From positions 248,001 to 312,000 of the forward strand of contig NZ_VAJM01000002.1 of assembly GCF_005771675.1 (NCBI RefSeq): a DNA stretch of 64,000 nucleotides, written 5' to 3'. The DNA comes from Hymenobacter jeollabukensis (lineage in GTDB: Bacteria > Bacteroidota > Bacteroidia > Cytophagales > Hymenobacteraceae). Under the pieces are notes generated by a model. It saw only the letters and a list, made by a program, of their open reading frames with translations. It made no database searches and was not told the origin of the DNA. The position numbers and the translations under genes were made by a program. How positions within the stretch are numbered: position 1 is the stretch's first letter; the number at the start of each line of letters is the position of its first letter. Shown one piece after another: positions 8,068-16,471 of this stretch.

Positions 8068-9852
8068 CTACGCTTCCTCGCTCTGCAGCTGCCGCTCGTA
8101 GAGGGCGCGGTACAGGCCCTCGGGCTCGGCCATCAGTGCCTCGTGGGTGCCGTGCTGCACGATGCGGCCGTCGTCGAGCACCAGGATGTGGTCGGCCAGC
8201 TTCACCGACGACACGCGGTGGGAGATGATGAGGCTGGTGCGGTTCAGCATGATGCGCTGCAGGCTGGCCAGGATGGCGTTTTCGGTCTTGGTGTCGACGG
8301 CCGAAAGCGAGTCGTCCAGAATCAGGATGCTGGGCTCCTTGATGAGGGCCCGGGCAATGCTCACGCGCTGCTTCTGCCCGCCCGAGAGGGTGATGCCCCG
8401 TTCGCCCACCTTGGTATCGAAGCCCTCGGGGAAGCGGATGATGTTCTCGTACACGTCGGCGTCCTTGGCGGCCTGCTCGATCTGCGCCTGGGTGCTGTGG
8501 TCGAGGCCGAAGGCGATGTTGCGGGCTATGGTGTCGGAGAAGAGGAACACGTCCTGGGGCACGTAGCCGATCTGGCTGCGCAGGGACGTGAGCGTGTAGT
8601 CGCGCACGTCCACGCCGTCGATGAGGATGCGGCCGCTCGACACGTCGTAGAGGCGGCAGAGTAGGTTGGCCACCGTCGTTTTGCCCGAGCCGGTGTTGCC
8701 GATAACGGCCAGCGTGTGCCCGGGCTGAATGCGGAACGATACGTCCTGCAGGGCCTGGATGCCGGTGTCGGGGTACACGAACGACACGTTCTCAAACACG
8801 ATGTCGCCCTCGATGGGCCGCTCCACGTTGTTCAAGGAGACGATGTCGGTTTTCTGGTCCAGGAACTCGTTGATGCGGGCTTGCGAAGCCTCGGCGCGCT
8901 GCACCAGGGAGGAGGTCCAGCCCAGCGCCGTCACCGGCCAGGTGAGCAGGTTCACGTAGATCAAAAACTCGGCAATGGTGCCGGTGGTGATGGTGCCGCG
9001 GATAACTTCCTGCCCGCCAATCCAGACCGTGACGACGGTGCTGATGCCCGAGAGGAACATGATGAGCGGAAAGAACAGCGAGTTGACGAAGTTCAAACTC
9101 AGCGACTTGCCGCGGTACTCGTCGGAGGCGGTGGTGAAGTTGCGGTGCGAGTCCTCTTCCCGCACGAAGCTCTTGATGACCCGAACGCCCGAAAAGGCCT
9201 CCTGCACGAAGGTGGTCATGCCCGCCAGGGCCTTCTGAATGTCGTCGGACTTCTTCTCAATCAGCCCGTTGACGTAGAAGATGCTCACGCTCAAAACAGG
9301 CAGCGGCAGCAGCGTGAGCAGCGTGAGCTTCACGTTGACAACCAGCATCAAGGGCACGATGAGCAGGAACAAAATGACCAGCTGCATGAAATACATGATG
9401 GCCGGCCCGATGTACATACGCACCCGGCCCACGTCTTCCGAAATCCGGGACATCAGGTCGCCGGTACTGTGGCGGCGGTAGAAGCTCAGCGGCAGGGACT
9501 GGTAGTGCTGATAGATTTCGTTTTTCTGGTCGTTTTCGATATGCCGGCTCATCACGATGAGCGTCTGGCGCATGAAAAACAGGAACACCCCGCGCAGCAA
9601 AGCCAGCACGATGATGAGCGTGCCGTAGAGCACGATGTTGCGGCCGAACAGCGAGTACACTTCCTGCTGGGCCCGGGTGCCGGCGAAGAGGTGGTACAGG
9701 GCAATGCCCTCCTGCACCAAGTCGAAGGCGTAGCGCACCACCTGGGCCGGAAAAATGGCCAGCAGGGTGCTCAGGGCCACGAACAGCACCCCGCCGAGGA
9801 AGTGCCACTTGTAGCGAATCAGGTACTTATCGGTGGCGCGGAGTGCTTTCAC
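8068..9852 (-). CDS. ABC exporter, fused permease and ATPase (MsbA/MdlB type)
   Basis: This is a 594-aa half-transporter from a GTG at 9852. Residues 1-320 hold six membrane segments of the type I exporter fold, beginning KYLIRYKWHFLGGVLF. The ATPase has Walker A GNTGSGKTT, the Q-loop YVPQDVFLFSD, the signature LSGGQKQR, Walker B SILILDD and the switch histidine ISHR. It probably works as a homodimer exporting lipids, peptides or drugs. The frame stays open to 10125, but that extension is low-complexity and has no family similarity, so GTG 9852 is preferred. Confidence 0.9.
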   Translation of the reverse strand: MKALRATDKYLIRYKWHFLGGVLFVALSTLLAIFPAQVVRYAFDLVQEGIALYHLFAGTRAQQEVYSLFGRNIVLYGTLIIVLALLRGVFLFFMRQTLIVMSRHIENDQKNEIYQHYQSLPLSFYRRHSTGDLMSRISEDVGRVRMYIGPAIMYFMQLVILFLLIVPLMLVVNVKLTLLTLLPLPVLSVSIFYVNGLIEKKSDDIQKALAGMTTFVQEAFSGVRVIKSFVREEDSHRNFTTASDEYRGKSLSLNFVNSLFFPLIMFLSGISTVVTVWIGGQEVIRGTITTGTIAEFLIYVNLLTWPVTALGWTSSLVQRAEASQARINEFLDQKTDIVSLNNVERPIEGDIVFENVSFVYPDTGIQALQDVSFRIQPGHTLAVIGNTGSGKTTVANLLCRLYDVSSGRILIDGVDVRDYTLTSLRSQIGYVPQDVFLFSDTIARNIAFGLDHSTQAQIEQAAKDADVYENIIRFPEGFDTKVGERGITLSGGQKQRVSIARALIKEPSILILDDSLSAVDTKTENAILASLQRIMLNRTSLIISHRVSSVKLADHILVLDDGRIVQHGTHEALMAEPEGLYRALYERQLQSEEA

Positions 9853-9969
9853 GGAGGGCGGGAGAAGGGCCGGCGGCAGGGCGGGCGGCGGCGAAAAAAT
9901 GGGGCAATAAAGCGGGCGGGCTGTCCGGCTTACGAACGTTCGGGCTGGGCGTAGTCGGAAAAAACGGGC

Positions 9970-9977
9970 TACCTTTG
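9970..9977 (+). promoter_or_regulatory. Possible -7 box upstream of leucine dehydrogenase
   Basis: TACCTTTG matches TAnnTTTG and sits inside a small palindrome (GGCTAC...GTAGCC). It lies 162 bases before the ATG at 10140, and no clear TTG is present at -33. It is a candidate only. Confidence 0.35.
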
Positions 9978-10139
9978 TAGCCGGTTTCGGAGCGGTGGCC
10001 AAAGGTACTGCGCAGGGGGAAGTCAGTAGTCTGCAAACCGGCCATGACTCCCTTTTGTGCGGAAAAACGTAGGTAACCGAGTCGATAACCGACGCGCCCC
10101 CCCAATCATCCCTACCCATTCCCACAAATCATTTTCCCC

Positions 10140-11231
10140 ATGGTTGAGATTCAAGCCCTGCCCGAGACGAGCATTTTCGGTCAGATTGCTGACTATCAGC
10201 ACGAACAGGTCGTGTTCTGCCACGACCACGAAACCGGTCTGAAGGCCATCATCGGCATTCACAACACCGTGCTCGGGCCCGCCCTCGGCGGCACGCGCAT
10301 GTGGCACTACGCCTCGGAGGCCGAAGCCCTCAACGACGTGCTGCGCCTCTCACGCGGTATGACTTACAAGGCCGCCATTTCGGGCCTCAACCTGGGTGGC
10401 GGGAAAGCCGTCATCATCGGCGACGCCAAAACCATCAAGACCGAAGCCCTGCTGCGCAAGTTCGGGCGCTTCGTGCAGAATCTCAACGGCAAGTACATCA
10501 CCGCCGAGGATGTAAACATGACTACCAAGGACATGGAGTACATCCGCATGGAAACCAAGCACGTAGCCGGCCTACCCGAATCGATGGGCGGCTCGGGCGA
10601 CCCGTCGCCGGTAACGGCCTACGGCACCTACATGGGCATGAAGGCCGCCGCCAAGAAGGCGTTTGGCTCGGATAGCCTCGCCGGCAAGCGCATTGCCGTG
10701 CAGGGCGTGGGCCACGTGGGCACCTACCTGCTGGAGCACCTCACCAAGGAGGGCGCCCACATCGTGCTGACCGACTACTACAAGGAGCGCGCCGAGGAAG
10801 CCGGCGCTAAGTTCGGCGCTAAAGTGGTCGGCCTCGATGACATCTACGATCAGGACGTGGACATCTACTCGCCCTGCGCCCTGGGGGCCACCATCAACGA
10901 CGACACCATCGACCGGCTGAAATGCCACGTGGTGGCCGGCTGCGCCAACAACCAGCTCAAGGATGAGAACGTGCACGGCCCGGCCCTGGTGGACCGCGGC
11001 ATCCTGTACGCCCCGGATTTCCTCATCAACGCCGGCGGCCTGATCAACGTGTACTCCGAAGTCACGGGCAGCAACCGCCAGGGTGCCCTCACCCAGACCG
11101 AAAAAATCTACGACTACACTCTCCAGGTTCTGGAGAAAGCCGCCGCCGAAGGCTTGCACCCGCAAGCGGCTGCTATCCGCCAGGCTGAGCAGCGCATTGC
11201 CGCTATCGGCCGGGTGAAATCGACATACTAA
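10140..11231 (+). CDS. Leucine dehydrogenase (Leu/Phe/Val dehydrogenase)
   Basis: This NAD-dependent amino-acid dehydrogenase (363 aa) interconverts branched-chain amino acids and 2-oxo acids. The substrate site GPALGGTRMWHY and the catalytic lysine motif NLGGGKAVIIGD are present. A downstream aspartate lies in GGSGDPSPVTAYGT, and the NAD Rossmann motif is VQGVGHVGTYL. The length suits leucine dehydrogenase rather than the longer glutamate dehydrogenases. A valine- or phenylalanine-preferring enzyme cannot be excluded. A heptamer-word hairpin separates it from nusB. Confidence 0.9.
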   Translation: MVEIQALPETSIFGQIADYQHEQVVFCHDHETGLKAIIGIHNTVLGPALGGTRMWHYASEAEALNDVLRLSRGMTYKAAISGLNLGGGKAVIIGDAKTIKTEALLRKFGRFVQNLNGKYITAEDVNMTTKDMEYIRMETKHVAGLPESMGGSGDPSPVTAYGTYMGMKAAAKKAFGSDSLAGKRIAVQGVGHVGTYLLEHLTKEGAHIVLTDYYKERAEEAGAKFGAKVVGLDDIYDQDVDIYSPCALGATINDDTIDRLKCHVVAGCANNQLKDENVHGPALVDRGILYAPDFLINAGGLINVYSEVTGSNRQGALTQTEKIYDYTLQVLEKAAAEGLHPQAAAIRQAEQRIAAIGRVKSTY

Positions 11232-11233
11232 TT

Positions 11234-11314
11234 GAGTTGTCAGTTGTCGGTTGTCAGTTGTCAGTCAGCATCGTTGACGGGCACTGACAACTGACAACTT
11301 GCAACTGACAACCC
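11234..11314. repeat. Word-hairpin A (TTGTCAG heptamers)
   Basis: The left arm (11234-11264) is four tandem heptamers of TTGTCAG or TTGTCGG. The right arm (11283-11314) is the complementary tandem array, separated by an 18-base loop. The arms pair almost perfectly over about 30 bp. The nusB ATG begins 6 bases after the right arm. Confidence 0.85.
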
Positions 11315-11320
11315 CTACTC

Positions 11321-12511
11321 ATGCTCAACCGCCGTACGCTTCGCATCAAAGTCATGCAGGCCCTTTACGCCTACGACCAGGCCGTGTCGTCTGACTACCT
11401 CTTGGCCCTGGACCGCATTGGCGAAGCTTTTCAGCCTGACCTCAACTCCATGATTCCCCAGGACCGTCGGCTGCTGCAAGGGCAGCAGAAGATGGCCGAA
11501 GTGGGCTTTAAGGAATGGCATAAGGCCGGCGGTACGCAGGCGCCCGAAGAGCTGGACAACAAGGAGGTAAACGATGCCGTGAAAGACGCCATCAATTACT
11601 ACCAGAAGCAGGTGCAGAAGGAAACCACCTTCTACCTGGGCCAGATGCTGCAGGCTACCGAGAGCATCCACGACCAGTACCTGCACCTGCTCAACCTGCC
11701 CGCCGCCCTGCGCCTGGTGCTGGAAGAGGAGCGCAGCCGCGAAGCCCGCCGCTTCACGCCCAACAAAGACCAGGTGGCCGATACCACCAAGCTGGAGCAG
11801 AACCCGGTGGCGCTGAAAATCGAAGCCAACAAGCAGCTGCAGGAGCAAACCATCCGCCGCACCCTGCAGTGGGGTGGCGAAGACGAAATGGAAGCCCTGC
11901 GCAGCGCCTGGCGCAACGAAATGCGCAACGACCCGGAGCTGCTGAGCTACCTCGCGGCCCCGGCCGGTGACTACGCCGCCGAGCAGGAAATTCTCAAGCA
12001 CATCTACAAAACCTACGTCTTCAAGGGCGAGGCCATTCCGGCGCTGCTCGAAGCCCAGGACCTGAACTGGGAGGAAAACCGCAGCATCGTCAAGAACCTG
12101 GTGGTGAAGACGCTGAAGATGCTGGAGGAAGGCACCGACGAAACCCTAGAACTGCTCAGTCTCTCGGCCAACTGGAAGGAAGACAAGGAGTTTGCCGAAA
12201 CGCTCTACAAGCAGACCTTGGCCGACGACGCCAAGTCCGAGCAGCTCATCAGCGGCGCGGTGCAGAACTGGGACGTGGAGCGCGTGGCCCTGCTCGACAA
12301 GATTATCCTGAAGATGGCCCTGTGCGAGATGCAGCTGTTCCGCAGCATCCCGGTGAAGGTGACCATCAACGAGTACATCGAAATCAGCAAGCTCTACAGC
12401 ACGCCCAAGAGCAAGCAGTTCGTCAACGGCATCCTCGACAAGCTGGCCCAGGACCTGCAGGCCAGCGGCGCCATCCGCAAGTCGGGCCGCGGCCTGCTGG
12501 ACAACCAGTAG
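11321..12511 (+). CDS. nusB: Transcription antitermination factor NusB (long form)
   Basis: The classical NusB fold (about 140 aa, binds boxA RNA with NusE/S10) is recognisable in the C-terminal third: VERVALLDKIILKMALCEM, IPVKVTINEYIEISKLYSTPKSKQFVNGILDKL. The protein is 396 aa because of an alpha-helical N-terminal extension of about 250 aa, as is usual in Bacteroidota NusB; its role is unknown to me. It starts 6 bases after a heptamer-word hairpin whose right arm occupies the usual ribosome-binding region. YtxH, IDH, DUF1573, yajC, ybbR and coaE follow in the same direction. Confidence 0.92.
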   Translation: MLNRRTLRIKVMQALYAYDQAVSSDYLLALDRIGEAFQPDLNSMIPQDRRLLQGQQKMAEVGFKEWHKAGGTQAPEELDNKEVNDAVKDAINYYQKQVQKETTFYLGQMLQATESIHDQYLHLLNLPAALRLVLEEERSREARRFTPNKDQVADTTKLEQNPVALKIEANKQLQEQTIRRTLQWGGEDEMEALRSAWRNEMRNDPELLSYLAAPAGDYAAEQEILKHIYKTYVFKGEAIPALLEAQDLNWEENRSIVKNLVVKTLKMLEEGTDETLELLSLSANWKEDKEFAETLYKQTLADDAKSEQLISGAVQNWDVERVALLDKIILKMALCEMQLFRSIPVKVTINEYIEISKLYSTPKSKQFVNGILDKLAQDLQASGAIRKSGRGLLDNQ

Positions 12512-12542
12512 GCGGCTGGGCTGGCAGGGCGCTTATTAAAAG

Positions 12543-12650
12543 AACGTCATTCCGAGCGAAGCCGAGGAATCTCGCTGGATAGTAATCTTCTAGTTTGGGC
12601 TACTATCTGGCATCAGCACGCGAGATGTCTCGACAAGCTCGACATGACGT
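12543..12650. repeat. REPIN-like palindrome (copy 2, mixed arms)
   Basis: The left arm carries an ATTCC...GGAAT stem, while the right arm (read in reverse complement) carries ATGTC...GACAT. The two halves therefore belong to different stem types. The outer pairing and the inner AGTA/TACT segment match the other copies. It fills the spacer after nusB. Confidence 0.75.
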
Positions 12651-12776
12651 GCTGAAGGATCCGACCTGACGGGCTGATAAAGCTCAGGTGCAAAACCCCC
12701 GGCCCGCGGCTACCGTTGAGCGCGTAGGTTTATTACCTTGCCCGCGCATTCCATTCCTCCCTTTTCGCTCCGCCCC

Positions 12777-13091
12777 ATGGCCAGCAAAACCACTACCGGC
12801 ATCGTGTGCTTCACGACCGGCGCCCTCGCCGGGGCCGCCGTTGCCCTCCTGTTCGCCCCCGAAAAAGGCCGCGAAACGCGCAGCTGGCTGAGCTATCAGC
12901 TGGAGCGCACCCGCGAAATCCTGGCCGACCTGACGGAAAGCCTCGTGACCAGCCGCACCGACGAAGGTCCGTCCTCGGCCCGCGCCGAGGGCCAGCGCGT
13001 CATCCGCGACGCCAAGGACAAGGCCGAACAGCTGCTAGGCGACGTGGACCAGCTCATCAACCAGATCAACTCGCGTCGGACGACGCTGTAA
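12777..13091 (+). CDS. YtxH domain-containing small membrane protein
   Basis: This 104-aa protein has an N-terminal hydrophobic segment, GIVCFTTGALAGAAVALLFAPEKGRETR, which is the YtxH signature of a glycine-rich helix ending in APxxGxxTR. A charged amphipathic helix of about 70 aa follows. YtxH proteins are membrane-anchored and associated with general stress; their biochemical role is unknown. The ATG at 12777 matches the family start. A TTACCTTG box about 45 bases upstream could be its promoter. Confidence 0.8.
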   Translation: MASKTTTGIVCFTTGALAGAAVALLFAPEKGRETRSWLSYQLERTREILADLTESLVTSRTDEGPSSARAEGQRVIRDAKDKAEQLLGDVDQLINQINSRRTTL

Positions 13092-13096
13092 CTCGG

Positions 13097-13180
13097 AATG
13101 TGCTAATGACTAATGTGCTGATGTGCTAATGAAACTCCCCTTCATCATTAGCACATCGGCACATTAGTCATTAGCACATT
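13097..13180. repeat. Word-hairpin B (AATGTGCT words)
   Basis: The left arm (13097-13133) and right arm (13141-13180) are near-perfect reverse complements of about 37 bp, built from 7-8-bp words AATGTGCT, AATGACT and GATGTGCT. The loop is about 7 bases (ACTCCCC). It ends 24 bases before the isocitrate dehydrogenase ATG. Confidence 0.85.
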
Positions 13181-13204
13181 CGCTTTTTGCCCATTCTCCT
13201 CGTC

Positions 13205-14206
13205 ATGCATACCATCACCCTCATCCCCGGCGACGGCATCGGCCCCGAAATCACCCGCGCCGTGCAGGACATCTTCGCCGCCGCTCAAGTCCCCGTGCAG
13301 TGGGAAGAGCAGAACGCCGGCCAGACTACCTTCGATCAGTCGGGCGAGCTGCTGCCGCAAGCTTTGTTCGATTCGCTGGAAAAAAACCGCGTCGCGCTGA
13401 AAGGCCCCATCACCACCCCGGTGGGCAAGGGTTTCCGCTCCATCAACGTGTCGCTGCGCCAGAAGTACGACCTATACCAGAACCTGCGCCCGGCCAAAAC
13501 CACCGAGGGCATCAGCTCGCGCTATTCGGGCATCGACATCGTGCTATTTCGCGAAAACACCGAGGGCCTGTACGCCGGTCTGGAGCTGTGGGATGAGCAC
13601 CACGGCATCGGCGACTCCATTGCCCGCGTGTCGGTGGCCGGGGCCCGCAAGATCTGCCGCGCCGCCTTCGCCTATGCCGCCAAGCACGGCCGCAAGAAGG
13701 TAACGCTGGCGCACAAGGCCAACATCCTGAAGGTGCCGGGCAAGATTATGCTCGACGCTGCCGCCGAAGCCGCCCGCGAGTTTCCGCAGATTCAGTACGA
13801 GGACAAGATCATCGACAACATGTGCATGCAGCTGGTTACCAAGCCGGAGCAGTTCGACGTGATTGTGACGACCAACCTGTTCGGCGACATCCTCTCCGAC
13901 CTGTGCGCGGGCCTGGTCGGTGGCCTCGGGGTGGTATCGGGCGCCAACATCGGCGACGACATGGCCATCTTCGAAGCCGTGCACGGCTCGGCCCCGGACA
14001 TTGCCGGCAAGGGCATTGCCAACCCCACGGCCCTGCTGCGCTCGGCCCTGCTGATGCTGGAGCACCTGGGCGAGAAGGAAGCGGCCACGCGCATCGAAAA
14101 CGCGCTGAACGAGACGCTGCGCCACAAGGAGCAGTGCACCGGCGACCTGGGCGGCGCGGCCTCCACCCAGCAGTTTGCCCAGAACGTGATTAACAACCTG
14201 AAGTAA
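13205..14206 (+). CDS. NAD-dependent isocitrate dehydrogenase (IDH/IPMDH family)
   Basis: This 333-aa beta-decarboxylating dehydrogenase has the N-terminus [14 protein letters not shown], the substrate segment [15 protein letters not shown] and [13 protein letters not shown]. It also has the metal site [19 protein letters not shown] and the cofactor loop [18 protein letters not shown]. The short length and the Asn-Leu-Arg-Pro context favour an NAD-type isocitrate dehydrogenase over LeuB or the larger NADP-type ICD, but specificity is inferred. The ATG at 13205 is chosen because it begins the family's first beta strand. Confidence 0.85.
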   Translation: MHTITLIPGDGIGPEITRAVQDIFAAAQVPVQWEEQNAGQTTFDQSGELLPQALFDSLEKNRVALKGPITTPVGKGFRSINVSLRQKYDLYQNLRPAKTTEGISSRYSGIDIVLFRENTEGLYAGLELWDEHHGIGDSIARVSVAGARKICRAAFAYAAKHGRKKVTLAHKANILKVPGKIMLDAAAEAAREFPQIQYEDKIIDNMCMQLVTKPEQFDVIVTTNLFGDILSDLCAGLVGGLGVVSGANIGDDMAIFEAVHGSAPDIAGKGIANPTALLRSALLMLEHLGEKEAATRIENALNETLRHKEQCTGDLGGAASTQQFAQNVINNLK

Positions 14207-14223
14207 TTCGGGCGGATAATCCC

Positions 14224-14353
14224 AGAACGTCATTCCGAGCGCAGTCGAGGAATCTCGCGTGCTGACGCCAGGTAGTAAAATTCTCGCCAACGGGAAAAAT
14301 ACTATCAAACATCAGCACGCGAGATTCCTCGACTGCGCTCGGAATGACGTTCT
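14224..14353. repeat. REPIN-like palindrome (copy 3, perfect 42-bp arms)
   Basis: Positions 14224-14265 and 14312-14353 are exact reverse complements over 42 bp. Each arm has the internal stem ATTCC/GGAAT around GAGCGCAGTCGA and ends CTCGCGTGCTGA. Further pairing continues inward (GGTAGTA with TACTATC). This is the best-preserved copy of the family in the window. Confidence 0.9.
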
Positions 14354-14377
14354 GTTTTGTCGTTCTAGCCAAGAGCG

Positions 14378-14407
14378 TTTGCACTACTGCCTATTGCCGT
14401 ATCTTTG
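14378..14407 (+). promoter_or_regulatory. Bacteroidota-type promoter upstream of the DUF1573 lipoprotein
   Basis: TTTG (14378-14381) and TATCTTTG (14400-14407), 18 bases apart, match the -33/-7 consensus. The ATG is 58 bases downstream of the -7 box. Confidence 0.65.
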
Positions 14408-14465
14408 GCCTGAACGTCTGCGGCGTCGCCCTGACCCGCGGCGCCGTTTTCACTTAGCCCATTCC

Positions 14466-14987
14466 ATGAAACGCACTTTGTTCTCCGCCCTGCTGGCCGC
14501 CGGCCTGCTCACCATGGGCGCCTGCAACCAGCAGAAAACCGAAGTCGGCGAGGCCGGCATGAACCAGGCCGCTACCCAGGCCGCCGACGCGGCCAACCCC
14601 ACCGTGGACAACCCCAACGTGGCCGCCGAAACCGCCGCCCCGAACCCCGACGCACCGGTGCTGACCTTCGCCGAATCGGAGTTTGACTTCGGCTCGATTC
14701 AGCAGGGCGAGGTGGTGAAGCACACCTTCGAATTCACCAATACCGGCAAGACGCCGCTGCTCATCGACAACGCCCAGGCTTCCTGCGGCTGCACCGTGCC
14801 GCAGTGGCCCAAAGAGCCCGTAGCTCCCGGCGCCAAAGGCAAAATCGACGTGCAGTTTGACTCGCACGGCAAGGCGGGCGTGCAGAACAAGACCGTGACC
14901 GTAACGGCCAACACCCAGCCCAGCACCACGGTGGTGACCATCAAAGGCACCGTCCTCGACGGCGCGGCCGGCCCGGTTCGCCAGTAA
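14466..14987 (+). CDS. DUF1573 lipoprotein
   Basis: This 173-aa protein has a lipoprotein signal peptide with the modified cysteine at residue 20 (TMGAC). A disordered Ala/Asn/Pro-rich linker of about 40 aa precedes a DUF1573 domain (roughly residues 60-165), an Ig-like fold with the hallmark FDFGSIQQGEVVKHTFEFTN and NAQASCGCTVPQWP. The exact role of DUF1573 is unknown; it is common in Bacteroidota envelopes. It has its own promoter and precedes yajC, with a word-hairpin between them. Confidence 0.88.
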   Translation: MKRTLFSALLAAGLLTMGACNQQKTEVGEAGMNQAATQAADAANPTVDNPNVAAETAAPNPDAPVLTFAESEFDFGSIQQGEVVKHTFEFTNTGKTPLLIDNAQASCGCTVPQWPKEPVAPGAKGKIDVQFDSHGKAGVQNKTVTVTANTQPSTTVVTIKGTVLDGAAGPVRQ

Positions 14988-15000
14988 TTTCGGTTTGTGA

Positions 15001-15058
15001 GGGTGTGAGTTTAAGAGGGTACGAGTTAGGTCTCGTATCAACTCTTAAACTCACACCC
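15001..15058. repeat. Word-hairpin C
   Basis: GGGTGTGAGTTTAAGAG followed by TACGAG (15001-15025) pairs with CTCGTA and CTCTTAAACTCACACCC (15032-15058) around a short loop, with one small internal mismatch. A T-run follows directly, so it may also act as a terminator. yajC starts 23 bases downstream. Confidence 0.8.
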
Positions 15059-15081
15059 TTTTTAACTCCTACCCTGAACAC

Positions 15082-15402
15082 ATGCTTCTTTCTCTTCTTC
15101 TGCAAGTCCCGTCGGGCTCGAACAGCCCTCTGCAGTACGCGTTTCCGCTGCTGCTGCTGGGCGTCTTTTACTTCTTCATGATCCGGCCGCAGCAGAAGCG
15201 CTCGGCTGAGGCCAAAAAGCTGCGCGAGGGCCTGAGCAAAGGCAGCCAAGTGGTGACCATTGGCGGGCTGCACGGCCGGGTAGTGGAGCTGAGCGAGGAC
15301 AAAGTGACGCTGGAAGTCGACAAGGGCACCCGCCTGACCTTCGACCGCACGGCCATTGCCCGGCAGCTCGGCGGGGTCAAGACGGGCGAGACGGCCGCCT
15401 AA
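15082..15402 (+). CDS. yajC: Preprotein translocase subunit YajC
   Basis: This 106-aa protein has one N-terminal transmembrane helix (PLLLLGVFYFFMI) followed directly by RPQQKR, the YajC hallmark. A small basic cytoplasmic domain with GSQVVTIGGLHGRV and LEVDKGTRLTFDRTAI follows. YajC associates with SecDF and the Sec translocon. It lies between DUF1573 and ybbR, the usual Bacteroidota order. Confidence 0.93.
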   Translation: MLLSLLLQVPSGSNSPLQYAFPLLLLGVFYFFMIRPQQKRSAEAKKLREGLSKGSQVVTIGGLHGRVVELSEDKVTLEVDKGTRLTFDRTAIARQLGGVKTGETAA

Positions 15403-15438
15403 GTGCTTATATTGGTGCTTTCTCCCCACTAGAAAGCC

Positions 15439-16419
15439 ATGCCCCTGCAAGCCGCCCGTTCTCTGGCCCAATGGTTTATCCGGCCGCTGTCGGAGCCGGA
15501 GCGCAGCTTTTGGCGGGTGGTGACGGCGTGCTTTCTGGCGGCCGTGATACTGTGGCTGCTCAACGCGCTCAACAAAACCTACACCACCCGCATCGGCTAC
15601 CCGCTGCAATGGCACTACGACGAGGCGCGCTTCATCCCGGTGCGGCCGCTGCCCACGCTGGTGGAAGTGCAGGTGACGGGCCGCGGCTGGAAGCTGCTGC
15701 GCAACACCCTGGGCCTAGACATCCGGCCCGCCGAGGTAATCGTGCGGCGGCCCCTGGGGAGCGGGGCCATTGCCGGCAGCACCCTGCGCCCCGGCCTGGT
15801 GGGGGCCATGGAAAGCCTGCAGCTCAACGCGGTGCTCACCGACACGGTTTATTTCGAGTTCGACCAGCTGGTGACGCGGCAGCTGCCGCTGCGCCTGAGC
15901 CCGGCCGCCAACGGGGCGGCCCTGCCCTACGCGGCGCGCTTCGAGCCGGCGGTGGTGACTTTCCGGGGGCCGGCCACTACGCTCAATGCCCTGCCGAACT
16001 ACTACCAGGTGCACCTGCCCAAGGCCCCGGCCGGCCGCTCCGACGGCACCATCATCGTGCCCATAGGCGGGCCGGCGCTGGTGGAAACCGACGTGCAGCA
16101 GGTGCAGGTGAAGCTGCAGCCGCGGGCCGTGCGCACCCGCAAGCTGCTGGTGACGCCCACCCTGCACAACGTTCCGGCCGATACCGCCCTGCGCCTGCAG
16201 CCCGCGCAGGTGGCCGTGACGGTGGAGTATTTCCCCGAAGACTCGGCCCGGCTCAGCCTGGAGCAGGTGCAGGTGTTTGCCGATTACCGGCAGCTGCGCC
16301 ACCAGGATTCCACCGTGCAGCTGCTGTTTCGGCCGCTGCCCTACACCGTGCGCGGAGCCCGCATCGGCGGCGCTTCCACGGCCAAGGTGCTGCCGGCCCC
16401 GGCCCGTGACGCCGACTAA
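15439..16419 (+). CDS. YbbR-like domain protein (CdaR-like)
   Basis: This 326-aa protein has one N-terminal membrane anchor (WRVVTACFLAAVILWLLNAL). Three or so beta-rich YbbR-like modules follow, with the recurring pattern PTLVEVQVTGRGW, PAVVTFRGPATTL and PAQVAVTVEYFPE. YbbR/CdaR proteins regulate the diadenylate cyclase CdaA in Firmicutes. No cdaA is in this window, so that role is only an analogy. The position between yajC and coaE is conserved in the phylum. The anchor plus extracytoplasmic domains predict the periplasmic face. Confidence 0.8.
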   Translation: MPLQAARSLAQWFIRPLSEPERSFWRVVTACFLAAVILWLLNALNKTYTTRIGYPLQWHYDEARFIPVRPLPTLVEVQVTGRGWKLLRNTLGLDIRPAEVIVRRPLGSGAIAGSTLRPGLVGAMESLQLNAVLTDTVYFEFDQLVTRQLPLRLSPAANGAALPYAARFEPAVVTFRGPATTLNALPNYYQVHLPKAPAGRSDGTIIVPIGGPALVETDVQQVQVKLQPRAVRTRKLLVTPTLHNVPADTALRLQPAQVAVTVEYFPEDSARLSLEQVQVFADYRQLRHQDSTVQLLFRPLPYTVRGARIGGASTAKVLPAPARDAD

Positions 16420-16471
16420 GCGCCTGCGCCCGGCCGGGCTATCGATTACTATTCACTGACGGCCTCAGCCT

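Noticed and set aside
8716-9954. 412-codon plus-strand frame opposite the ABC exporter
   Set aside because: His/Gln/Asp-rich nonsense typical of the antisense of a GC-rich gene; all ABC motifs are on the minus strand.
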